Below are positions 1-11,789 of a stretch of 64,000 nucleotides of DNA, piece after piece. The DNA lies in NCBI RefSeq assembly GCF_003073045.1, contig NC_037596.1, positions 9,879,553-9,943,552 on the forward strand, read 5' to 3'. The position numbers and the translations under genes were made by a program. Origin of the DNA: Pomacea canaliculata. Lineage: Eukaryota > Mollusca > Gastropoda > Architaenioglossa > Ampullariidae. The stretch's first letter is position 1. Each line of letters starts with the position of its first letter. The notes beneath the pieces are model-generated. The model ran no database searches, was not told the DNA's origin, and worked only from the letters and a program-made list of their open reading frames with translations.

Positions 1-2885
1 CAAAGATGAACTTAAAGCACAAATTCACGAAGCGGCAGCAGTCACAATCGAGGACGTTTAGAAATGCAGAGGAGCACGAAAGTTACCCTGTGGAGCAGTC
101 CCCCGACGACGAACGTGTATCTAGCTGTTCCCGCCAACACAGCAGACGAACTAACATTGAGTAAAATTACAAAGACTTGTACATCTCATTTCCAAGGTAT
201 ATGTTGTTGTTTTTCTTAACTTTACGGTTATACATTAAAAAAATCACATCCTGATATGGATGTTGTAAATACCTTCCATTGCAGTTTGTTTACATGTCCT
301 CTAAGTTGCTCCCTTGCACCCACTGCGTCACTCACACACACGCATATGGGATGGCAGTAGGTCAGGACACGAGCAGTAGTACTCTACCTCTCCCCCTGTA
401 ACAGATGTTTGTAACGTTCCAGCTGTCGCCAATAACGGGTATAAAATAAACACACCTGAAAGAAGTATGATATCAGAATGTTCGAAGAAATGTTGCCTTT
501 GTTTACGAATGCAGTTCTATCCGCAATATGTATAATGCATAGTGAAGTGCGTTTTCGTATTTGGTACCTTCTCACAAACTGAGAGCTAAACAAAACAGTG
601 CCCTCCCTTTAACTGAACATTGGGATTACATATTTTTTATCAAAATCTATGACTGGGATGGCTATACATACTTGTTTCTGTGACAGGTGGTTTTTAGTGT
701 CAAGTGTGCCATGTCAAGTTATTAATAACCAGGTTATTGCGCAACAACTGCACCAAAGCCGAGACATGGGAGACTCGTTTTCCTCAGATCTAGATAAGAA
801 TTGCGTATAACTCTGCCATGCCTGGATTGATGAAAAACGTAGTTCCTTCCCCTGATATATGTTCGCATCACCGATTTCCTTTTTCTGGTATCCTGACATT
901 TAACCTTCTGCATTTTGAACTTTAACTCTCTTCCACATATGTTTAAAAAAATCTTTTTAGTGTATGTGGTTGGGGAGGAATGTTAGTATAGGTAAAGAAA
1001 TTTTCATGTCTGAAAGAATGAATTCACATGCATATAAAAATATACGGACGTGTTTATGTCTACATAAATGTCAGAAGGGAGTTCGTTTCTTTCTCTGAAC
1101 AGATTTTACTATCAGCGTAGTTATGTATTGTTGTTGTGATTATAATTATTAATACTGTAATGTGTAAGGGAGAGATTTTTATTCTTCACCAATAGGCTAT
1201 TTTGATAAGAGAGAGCAATTATCCTAAAATAGCTACTAAAGTATAAAACTTTTGTTTTGATCTATTCATCTGTATTAAACGAAAAAGAAACCGTTCGTAA
1301 TCTTTAACTTATTGTATGAGGTATTACCTGAAGCTGCATGAGTTATATGAGATATTGCCTGAAGTATATATTTTATAACCTAAATTCGAATGCAACAACG
1401 AGTCAGATGGACACTGGGATAATTACAACTGTACAGTACTGATCCACTTTTACGCCGGAATCAGTGAAGGAAGTGAAAGCAGGACTCAATCGAGAACTTT
1501 CCGCATAGAAACCAGCTGCTGACCTCTTCAATTAAATGCGCAGTGCGTCCTATTAAACTTCCTCTCTTCTTGTCCTCTTCTGCACATTTTGTGATTTTTG
1601 CTTTTTTCTTTAATTGTATCTTTTATGGGGGAGAGGGAACTAATTACTTCTTCTCGTTCACACACATATTAGGTAGTTTGCATTTGGGATTGTTTTGCTG
1701 ATAATCTTGAAATATACTGAGGAAAAGGAAAGCTAATTATTATTTATCAGTCCTTAAAAGTCTTCTGAGTAGCTGGAGAAGCAACTGGCTGAACCAACAA
1801 ACCCACAAAAGTTGAATATTGTTGTAAAGAGAAGCGCTTTTTGCCACTGCTCCACCAGTTGGCTACTACATCATTCTGCAAACTAAGATTTTATAGCTTA
1901 ACTCTACACACACTAACATGAGCTTTAAAAATTATCAAAAATATTGCTATAACGTTTTTCTTAGTGAGCTATTTTTAACGAGCAAGTAAAAGGTAAATAT
2001 GTCAAAGAATGCTTTTGTAAATTGTGTGTGTGTGTGTGTTTTACAGAAAATTTTATAGCATATTGAAATTTAATCGTCTAAATAAATGATTGAATGAATA
2101 CTTGAGACTCAGGAAATGCACCCAGTTCTCGAAATGTAGAGAAACATTTAACAGTAGGAAACAAATAAAGGCTCATAGACGTGTAAACGCCAATCTTTTT
2201 TTAGCTTATTACGCGAAAAATTGGTTGGACCCGAGGGAGGGAGTTGAGGTGCATGCTGGCAACCCTAGATCGAATCCATTCTTTGTCCCAGAAGGGGGAA
2301 AGTCTGGCCTTTAAAATAAAAAAAAAAGAAAAATTCAACGTTTCTCTTAGAACTTAAATCAGATTTATTGGACACAAAAGCGTTACTGTAAAAAAAAAGA
2401 CACAAAGACACTTATAAGCAAATAATGCAACACAGCAAGAGTCACCTGTAAGCTCAGCGAGTGGTTTTATACAGAGAAGGGTTGCTGGTCACTAGAGAAA
2501 TAACTGGATTTAAATAGGCAGCTTCCTTTTTAGTTCCCATGACACGCAGTTACCATTTACACAAAATTTACACCAACTGCAAGACAACAAAATTTCAGGA
2601 TAAAGACTGCAAATATACAAATATGACAGGTTAGTGGACATATGCATCCCTCATCCGTCCCGCGCACGCAAGCAAATAAATCATCGTTTGAATCCGTGAG
2701 AATAAGGTGGAAGTAAACTAGTGAGTCGACATGACTGTTGTTTTGTATGCGGGAACTTTATTGTTGTAGAAGCTTTACCCTACCAGTCTGACACTTTTTA
2801 GGAGAATTCCGGTCAAATGAACAGTATAACACCGTCCCAAATATGCGTTTTTGCCAGAGGCGCACGTTCAAACACGCACAAAGGC
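1..2885. other. Intergenic, no gene recognised
   Basis: AT-rich sequence downstream of receptor A. It has a short TG microsatellite near 2025-2040 and only short ORFs without recognisable domains. The first 61 bases end a plus-strand open frame (ELKAQIHEAAA) that could be a transposase tail, which I cannot support further. Confidence 0.6.
2757..2762 (-). terminator. Possible poly(A) signal for receptor A
   Basis: AATAAA on the minus strand, about 124 nt past the stop codon of receptor A. It is a short motif in AT-rich DNA, so support is positional only. Confidence 0.3.
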
Positions 2886-5800
2886 TCAGTATTCTGATTC
2901 TTCCTTAAGGTCAATGGCAGGAAACTTCTTATTAACCATGCGAAGGGTGCAGTACTCTGTCGCATCGTGTGGCGGCGGCGGGTGGTACTTTATATCGTCG
3001 CTGGTATCAAAGCAGGGATGCACGTACAGAAGACCGACGGAGTTGACCCTTCTGCCTCCATCGACCTGATGGGAACATGAGGTAGGACTGCGGACGTCCA
3101 ACTTATTTGGTTCCTCCTCTTGTCCTGAACGTTTTTGCACAATGTTCTGATACTCAGACCAGTCATTGTAGCCATAACTGGAGTCTTCTTTTAGGGAAAC
3201 CTGCAAATGTGTAAAATTATGAACAAGAGTCTGTTTACTGTTTAGTTTACCTACCAAATAAAATCCTTAAGAAAACAGTACCTGCTATATCAATTTACAT
3301 GGAAAGCTACTAAAATCGTAAACTCAGCTCTTGAAATTTTCGTGTTTCTCGTGTACTAAATTCCACTATAACCACCAACTTCTTCATTATCACAAGCGTC
3401 AGTAGCATTAATTATTACGCTGAATACGGAAAAAAAATTCTCTCACTCGCTCGTAGAAGGAGCACACTGATTTATCACATATCTTTAATATTAATTATAA
3501 TAATAATGAAGCGTGATTTATATAGTGCATACTCACGCTCCCCAGGAGCGTGCTCTTAGCGCTTGACATAAGAACAATGATGAACAGCAGTACTGATAAC
3601 TAATAAAAGAGAAATATAGAAAGCGCAAAGAGGAATCAGGTAACAAGAACTAAGAATGTGTCACTGTGCTTATTCTTACCTTCTTCCACAGACCTGTAAA
3701 CAAAAATATTAATGTGAATTCAGCACATGACCTGTTACAATGATAACAATTACTAAGCCTAATTTTTTTATTTTTATAAACTTTACCACATGCTGTTTAT
3801 TTTCAAGGAAATGAATACCGTCAATATTTAACAGCTATGGTACTCAAAGCAGATGTGCTCACCAAGTAGAAAGTACAAGCTCATAATTTCTTCTGATAAG
3901 ATAATGCAGACTTCTGGATTACCTTTCATTGTTTGGAGACGGATTTTCTTCCCCAGCTTAGGAGCGTTGTCACACTTGCCAGGAGACCTGCTTCTTTTTT
4001 TGTCAACAACAGCGTATACTGATTCACATGCCTGTGCGAGTCCTGTTGTTAACAATTCCCTAAATGTGCTCGATCAATCTCTTAGTATATGTCAAGATGA
4101 AAAATATCTATATACATGTATATAGATATAATAATATGAGTTACTCCCTTGGTAAGTGATACAACTAGCATTTAATAATAAACAGACGTTTCCCGCAAAG
4201 CGACCTACTTGGAGTTACACCAGCTGTATGATCAGTCGCAAAACACAGTACAATATATACTAACATGAATTAACATTTAAAATATATTAAAAGTTAAAGA
4301 AAAGTGCAAAAGTAGTTATTAAAAAAGGTTTTAAAGATTGTTGACAGAAGCTCACTTACAGTACTTTATGCCCGAAAAATCATTCAGCGCGTTTGTTGGT
4401 GTATATACCAGTGTGTTGGTCGTTTGGTGTGGAGTGTTTGTATGTCACAACCTTCTAACAATACATCACTAGTTAACAATATTTCTCGTATGACAGGCCG
4501 TAATGCAACGCTGTCTCCGTGATTCATGGTTTTTCTTTTAAATCTAGGTTATAAACAAATCGCTTTTCGGACGGGTCTTTAATTATGTGATAATTTCTAT
4601 TCTGAGAACAGTTATGAAAATGTATTCCTCGGTCTTAATTTTTTTTAATTATTATTAATCACATTTCGTTGCTAGTTATTATATAAAAAAAGAAGCTTGC
4701 ATTTTGACCATATGCTCACCTTCTTTGCCTTTTTCGTGTTTCTCGTCTGTGTCAATAATGTGATCGGGGTGAGTGTTAGTCTTTTTCTTTGTCTTGTCCA
4801 CAACAGCGTACAGGGGGGTCTGACAGAGCTCCGGATTAGAGACGCTGGCATTTGCTTCAGCTTGCTTGACATGTATCCTTTGTTTGGCTGGATTAAAATA
4901 ATTGGAGGTCAAAGTAAACCATAACAGCATGCAGGTACGGACAAACAAGGAAACCACTAATGATCTCCGGAAAAGGCTGTTCAGTACAAGTGATTGTCAC
5001 TGCTGTTCTTCTTACACTAGTGAGATAAGAAAAGTATGTTTCAACGCGACTGGACAGCAGACAATATTCCCATAAGTTAGTGATAAATGCGATGGTTCAG
5101 CTGAGGACACAGCGTTGATTGACAACGTATGAGTCTCGGACTCTCTGTTGTCTCCGTCTAAATGGCAGCTTAGAGATTGTTAATCATTCTCAGAAGTTTG
5201 TTTTAAACAGGTTTCACGTGCAAAAATGGCTGGCAAACGATGAAAAGAAATGTTTAATAAATCTAACGTAAGGAGGACCTATTTTTCATATTTTTTTAAA
5301 GAAGGGTGACAACAGTAAGGAAAGAATCCTATGTATTGTGGTCGATAGTTTTAATATATTATTAAAAAAGGTATTTGCATTTCATTTATTATATTTAACT
5401 ATGTATTAACTAAATTACAATCAATATTGATAACAGACCTTTAGTTTTCTGTCGATTGATAAGTACACCAATCAGTACAACAATCGTGAAGAAGAAAAGG
5501 ATGGCACCCACAACAGAAGGAAGGACAGCTGGATTAATTCGTTGAAAGTCTCGCACTTCAGTTAGAAACAAAAGAAAAGCAAAAATTAACCATAGAGCTG
5601 TTATGTTTGTATCTTATTATTTTACTTTGACTGTATTAATATAAAGATACAATGTGATACATGGCGAGAAATATATAAAAGGTAAGCCGTGAAAGAAACT
5701 TTTGAGAAACATTTTAGTCCACCAAGAATGGGGTTATATGGAACAACTCAGATTCATTTCTTATCCTTGACTTTGTGTTCTTTGTAACATATAAATTGCT

Positions 5801-8800
5801 TTGATTTTACCGAAGTGATACTGAAACGTATAAAGATTAATAACAAGCTTAGGAAAATGTAAATGTTATTACTTACAAAAGGTTATTACGACGGTAAAGT
5901 TCTCATCACCATGTTCATTTGTGAGCTGGATCTTGTACAAACCAGTTGACAGTGACATAACGTTGAAGAATGACAGAGTGCATGTGGACAGGTAACGGCG
6001 CACTGTGCGAGTATTACAGGTAATGCTTAGCATGGAACCTTCAACTTCAGTCTCCATGCTGTCATTATCATTTGATGGTGTCCTTAGAAACCACACGCAA
6101 TGATCGTGTGGTGCGGGGTTAGCGATGATGTCAAAGTTCACTTCTTGTTGGTGTACTATGTATTCCCCAAGATGGTTAGATAAACGACTTCGAGGCTTAC
6201 CTGCCAAACAAAACACACACACATGACCAAACAGACAGACGTAATACGGACAAGCAGAAAAACGCATAAAATAAGCACCAGCAGATACTGCCTCTCATCC
6301 ATGAGCAATAAAGGTGTTCAAAATGTACTAACAATTTTGCGTTCTCTTATATGAAAAATATTCAGTAACATGCTTTATGTCAACGTGTAAAAAATATTGC
6401 TTACGTGCAAAAAATGTTAATCAGCAGTGGATAATGATTTTGTCCGAAGGAATTGAAAGAAGACCACAGACATGCGAAGACTTAGAGATAAATTCATCAC
6501 TTACATAGTATATCGAGGTTGAGACTGAGTGAGTTGGTCACGTGACCGGAAAACTCATTCCACGAGGAGCATGTGTAGCTGGCCGAGTCTTCACATCTAG
6601 CGATGACCGTGTGTGTGACAGGAGACCACCCTGTCATGATGACACTGTCGTTGTCGTTGTTATAGATGGAGACGTTGGGTGTGGGTCGGCCGTTGGATTC
6701 ACACAAAAGCTGTACTTGCTCTTTCTCCCCCACAGTCACATTTCTTTCATTACTGTTGAGCAACAGGTGTGGTTGTCTGGCAGAGTCTGTAAATTTTATG
6801 TCAATATACTTAGTTGTTATAGAAATCAGATGCAGGAAGAGAATGGAGGAGGTAGTGATAGAGAGATGGCGGCAGGAAAGTATGGGAGAGGAAAAAAAGT
6901 GAGTGAGCGACGAAACTGCAGACCGAGAAAGATGAATAAGGGAAGCGCGAGAGAGGCTATCAAACTGTCATTTTTATCTATCCCTTAAATCGAAATGCTG
7001 TGCCGAACATTATCTTTCAGCCCATCTTATCAAGCCACATCTAAATTACAAGTATTTCAATAGTGTTCTGTTCTGAAGTGAAGGACTCAAATAAGGGGGT
7101 AGATCGAAAGTATTGTAATTATAAAATCACAGCTGAAACAATTAGCAGCAGCAGCAACCTTCGCGAAGTTGGGTAGCATACGGAGTAGTAGATATGGTTT
7201 CCAAAAATGTTTTTAAACATAATTATATTCTTGCACATCAAGTAATATGTACACAGCCAGCCAGAAAACTATTAAAATAACAAATGTTTAGAATATAGTC
7301 AGAGAGGTAAAATATAACTAAAACAGAAAAATTCTGTTTACATCCCACATTAGCAGTGTAGTTTTTCCCGTGGATCGCTATTTGTCCCCACATGACATCA
7401 CAACTGAACCAGGTTTTCTCATGATCTAGAAGATTCAGCAGATGGGTATACTCTGTCTCTTGTGATCTGTAATCCTTGTACTCTTTCGCTGATACCGTTG
7501 CCTGGTTAGTTTCGTTACCAACGATCCATCTCAGGTAGCCTGCAGGTTGTCCCAGACTAGTAGTACTACAGGTACAGGTGATGTTGGTGTTTTCTAACAC
7601 GTAGGGCTGCGGGGCACATGACACAGTTGGCGAGAGGGGAACTTCTGCACACAAATGACATTACAAAAATTACGTGCGGAAGCACCGTGACTTTATTTTC
7701 TTCTTATTTTATGTTTTACGTCTTATAGTTTACCATTTGTAATCCACTCGAAACCAACAGTAAACTTTGCATTGTAGGTCTGTCCACCAGGTGAGATGGT
7801 GACATAAAAGCCATAGAGTCCTTCTTCTGCTGGAAGTGTTGTGTTGAATTGACATACACCTGACACCTTCACTTCACTATTAGTAATTCTTTCAGTGGTC
7901 GGTGTTGTCACCATGTTGATAAGTTCTACAGTTTCGTTCTTCGACTGATATAACAGAAACAGAAAAAAAACAGAAAAAAAGAAATAAGAGATGAGGATGT
8001 AATAAAACATCGAAACAACGATTTAATAACTAAAAATACATTAAAAGCCAGAAACATAAAAAAATAAAGTATGAGTTTGTACAGGTCAGAAACTTCGTAT
8101 GTCAGTATAATGAATACTGAAGTAAACTATCTCTGCAACAACAAAGTTTATAAACTTACGAAAATATTCCCACATACAATCAGTCACAAACACGAAACAT
8201 ATTAATTAATAAGCTTTGTTCCAGAAGAGGTCTCTTTGATATCTTTTCATCCTCTCTTTACTCTGAGTTTTGTTAAAAATAGAAAATAGCATGGTGCCAG
8301 CAGTGTCACCTGTCATTTATTACAACTATCACCACAACTCCTCGTTGTCTTTCTGAAAGAAGTTCCAAATCGACTCACTCCACCTCCAACATCACTATGT
8401 GAGACGGGTGTTGGGGTTTATGGATGAGATCCAGTGGATGGGTTCACGGATATCTGCTGTGGTTTAACGTGTTACTCACTCCATGTTTGGTCCGGTGAAG
8501 CTGGCACGTGTAACGTCCACGTGAGGAGTAGACGCTGCTGATGACACAGGACACAGTCACGGACCATGATGTATTCACTGCTGTGCATGACACACCTTCT
8601 GGCGGAACTAAAACAAAAAGCTGCAATGACCTAACGAGACAAAAAGATTGACCGGCAGGCACTATTCTCTCTCTATATATGTATTACACTACATCTAAAA
8701 TAACCCCAGTTTCCATGTTTCAGTCTGACAAATAGTTTCAATCCACTTCTTGTTTCAAAAATTGGTGGTTGGCATGGCTGGAAAGTGCTTCCACCTAGAG

Positions 8801-10330
8801 ATGATTTTGCACTATGGGGAGAGGGAGGAAAACGGAGCACTGGTAGAAAACTTTCGACGACCAGCCCTGAAAAATGCTGTCACAAATAGAGAGCAACCCG
8901 ATATAAGATATGAACCCAGGATCTTTCACTCAGTAGTCACAAGCGTGTGTTTTAAACATTACACTACTGAATGCCCCTTCTTCAAAAATCTGTTTGGCAC
9001 ACTCTTTCGTTCAGTTTTCCTTTTTATAACTTTTTTCAAGAACCTCTTATGCTCTCTATACACATCATTGACACAATTGGCGGCCTGCTAGGCAATAATA
9101 CATAATTACTAGACCGAAATTAAATAGAGCCACCTTGAGTTAAGACGTGTGTAGTGTTACGAAACATTGAACGAGGGGTGTCACAGATAATTTTTTCCTT
9201 AAAAACACATTGTTAACAGTAATTAGCGTTTTGGAAAAAGATGGTATGACAATACGTTTGTAAAATCGTTTTGTTTCTTGTCTCAGTCGCCTTAATCGTT
9301 ACTTGCCGATAAACCTGGGAAAAGTGCTTAAGAATATGAAAATAAGGCTTGAAGAAATATGGGGAAAATTTTAAAGTAAAATGTAAAACATGTTATTTAT
9401 AAGTTTTTAGCAATATTCCAATAAACGAATAGCTTTGTGAAACTGCTTACAAACGTAACTGAGGTTACATCGCGATGATGCTACGGGCTTCGTCCCATTC
9501 ACTAGAACACATTGAAGACTGCCGTTCAATAACTGGGCAACCTCTTTAGGATCTGCAGCTGTAATTGTCATAGAACTCGATTTGGGAACATTTACTATAT
9601 TAGCATTAAACAGTTTATTCATATTATTCATCTCTTCACACGTCTGTTCACATGTTGCTAACAACTCGGAATCGCCTGTGTCATCCAATTGTAATCTCCA
9701 CTGTACTCGTCCCTCAGCCGTGCAGGTGAAGACTGTGTCTTGGTCTACTAGCACTTCTCTCACACCACCATCCCCACAGGGGGTTAGACTTATACCTGAA
9801 ATTGCAAGTGTTTCTTTTAAGCTGCGAGCTTTTATGTCACTAATAGAAAACAACAAAAAGTAAAGAAATTTTTCACTCAAAATCGTACACACATGGGTGT
9901 TTATGCACGCAAACTAATGGTGGACAAGTATGTTCCGTAGGACAGATTGTTCTTTTAAAATAGCAGTGATATATGACTACAAAGATAAATTGAATAGGTT
10001 TTTTTCCATTACCTTCAGCACTTGCATCTCGACATAAGCTAAAACTACAGCAAGCATTGCTTATAAATAACTGACGGTATTTTGAATAAGTTAGTAATGA
10101 ATGCGAAAAATTGCTTTCGCTGAGCCTTTTTTTTATTTAGTTTATAAATGTGTCCGTGCTTTCATTTGTCACAACAGGAAAGCATATTATAATATTAGAT
10201 GGTGTCTAAACAGCTGTAAAATTCCTTGCTTACCTCTGACAAAATATGAACCAGAAAAAAGTAATACACCCAGTGTGCACAGAATCCAAGCTTGATTTGT
10301 GACATCATGCTGCAGCTTACAGTTGTACAT
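2886..10330 (-). CDS. Five-Ig-domain type I membrane receptor with tyrosine-motif tail (paralogue A)
   Basis: Twelve-exon model: 10234-10330, 9451-9795, 8480-8607, 7734-7944, 7342-7644, 6505-6786, 5877-6200, 5439-5555, 4720-4887, 3923-4042, 3680-3693, 2886-3200; 2424 nt, 807 residues, all GT-AG and phase-compatible. Residues 1-32 are a signal peptide (starts MYNCKLQHDV, hydrophobic core AWILCTLGVLLF). Ig1 is one exon (33-147), Ig2 is split over two exons (148-260), then Ig3 (261-361), Ig4 (362-455, canonical CESNGRP and YTCSSW), Ig5 (456-563). The transmembrane segment is about 573-596, followed by NRQKTK. The tail has Y629 (PLYAVV), Y668 (SVYAVV), Y720 (SEYQNI), Y786 (TEYCTL) and C-terminal Y807. 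SEYQNI and SVYAVV fit the ITIM consensus; YQN fits a Grb2-type SH2 ligand. It is paralogous to the gene at 29922-38120 over every exon except the first. A SINE sits in intron 2. Splice calls are by eye; the ligand is unknown. Confidence 0.82.
3500..3640. repeat. Interspersed repeat with hairpin core, copy 1
   Basis: The core reads GCATACTCACGCTCC, then GGAGCGTGCTCTTAGCGCTT, so it can fold as a hairpin. A second copy with the same organisation is at 39045-39140. It lies in an intron of receptor A. Family not identified. Confidence 0.55.
3680..3693 (-). other. 14-nt microexon of receptor A
   Basis: The 14 bases are flanked by a pyrimidine-rich acceptor ending in ACAG and by donor GTAAGA. The preceding exon (3923-4042) ends in phase 1 and the last exon (2886-3200) is open only in phase 0 across the tail. 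Inserting these bases converts phase 1 to phase 0 and adds GLWKK. Without it the last exon hits a stop after about a dozen codons. Confidence 0.75.
8745..8985 (-). repeat. tRNA-derived SINE, family 2, copy 1
   Basis: Shares GGAAAGTGCTTCCACCTAGA, TTTGCACTAT and a B-box-like CCTGGGTTCATATC (minus strand) with 45545-45925. The minus strand reads as the SINE sense strand. It sits in intron 2 of receptor A. Confidence 0.6.
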
Positions 10331-11789
10331 CCTTTGAATTAGATCATGACAAACTATTTTCAGAGTAGACTTCAGCCTTTTGTACTGTGGCTCATTTCAT
10401 CTACCAGTATTACTGAGTCTCTTTGTAGGTATTCCCATATATCATTAAGATCACATGATATTATCCACTGAAATATGTAAAACTTAAGACAGAAGTTTCT
10501 GTGTTCATCGGGAATTTAATCAGCTAGCAATTGAGCATTAAAGTTGAACAACAGAAACAATTTGTGACTGTCATCAAATATATATGATAGATTAGTTAAA
10601 CGACTGTGCAGGACAACAGAAAATATGTCCCTGTTTCAATACTTGGCTGAATGATGGACATTGTGTGAGCTCGCTGGACAGAGCAATAGCTTCCGACAGC
10701 TTGGAGCCTACGCTTGCCAAGGATAATGCTCTTTCAAAGTAAGACTCAAATTTGCAAAATGTCTCTGGACAGATTGCACCAGGCGAAAGTGAAACAAAAG
10801 GATTACAGATATGTGTGTAGTATACATTGTAGCGATGGAAACCCTTGGACATGCGTATAGTTCCACGTTTCTTAAAACGGCCCCCTCGTGTGTGTTATTG
10901 TGACTAAACATGCATAACGCTACAGCAGTTAAAGAATTCATTTCAACTCGTTATGTGTTAATAGCACAGTTTCTTATATATTACAGTTGTCTTCAATAGG
11001 TTCACTTCTATACATTCATAGAAATTGCTTGTAGCTTTGTTAGGAAGTAGCAAAATCTGTGATGTGGAAGTAGCTGCCTCGTGCGGGTAGTGTAAGAAAC
11101 TGAAACTTCACGGTTTAATAACAATTTTATTTCGAAAACCTTCTGCTCCCTTGTTCTAAACACAGCATTGAATTTTACAGAGAGCAAGACATCTACTATT
11201 CTATCATGCATACTATTGCTTCCGAAGATGGTATAAATAAGAAATCTTTTCATATTACAATGTTTATAGCGCTAAGTGCCCGGGTATTTTTACACAAAAA
11301 GGTCTTTAGCTGCCTGTGCAGCCGCTAATAAACTTATTCATCTAAACCTTTTTTTCAGGAAAGAAGAGAAGGGAAAAGACAGAAGGGAAAGACAGTAGAA
11401 AATGCTCGGTTTTCAATCATTTATTACAGCCTTAGTTTATGGCAAGCAGTCACATAATAATCTTGTTTACACAATTATATGTCTCTCCCTTCCACCCAAC
11501 CACTCTCCCACACACATTCACAAACAGAGCAGGGGAAAATGCAAGAGAAAGGGAGCGGTATACACTCTTTTACAAGTTTATTCTCTTTATTTTGTTTTTA
11601 CAATGCAAATAGACAAAAGTTAATAGATACAATGGACAATAATAGTGAATACGCTTTTAAACAAACAGAAGCTATTCAGCCAACACCACACCAATTGCAG
11701 ATATTATATTAGCATACATATTAGGAGGTACGTAAGCCCAAGAATGCAGTATTTTAAATAATGAAGTACACAGGAGGCCTTCTTCTTTG
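10331..11789. other. Intergenic between receptor A and C1
   Basis: 1.46 kb between the start of receptor A and the end of C1. I see only short ORFs and no recognisable repeat or domain. It should hold the receptor A promoter, but no clear TATA box stands out. Confidence 0.5.

Noticed and set aside
2..61. Plus-strand open frame ending ELKAQIHEAAAVTIEDV
   Set aside because: Resembles the tail of some transposases, but only 20 codons are in the window.
6542..6988. 148-codon plus-strand ORF
   Set aside because: Shadow of the Ig4 exon of receptor A on the opposite strand.
9796..9892. Open reading upstream of the Ig1 exon of receptor A with a hydrophobic stretch
   Set aside because: Has no ATG in frame and is separated by a perfect acceptor; the phase-1 signal exon at 10234-10330 is a better first exon.
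10017..10061. Alternative first exon of receptor A (MLAVVLAYVEMQVLK)
   Set aside because: Ends in phase 0, which would put the Ig1 exon out of frame.
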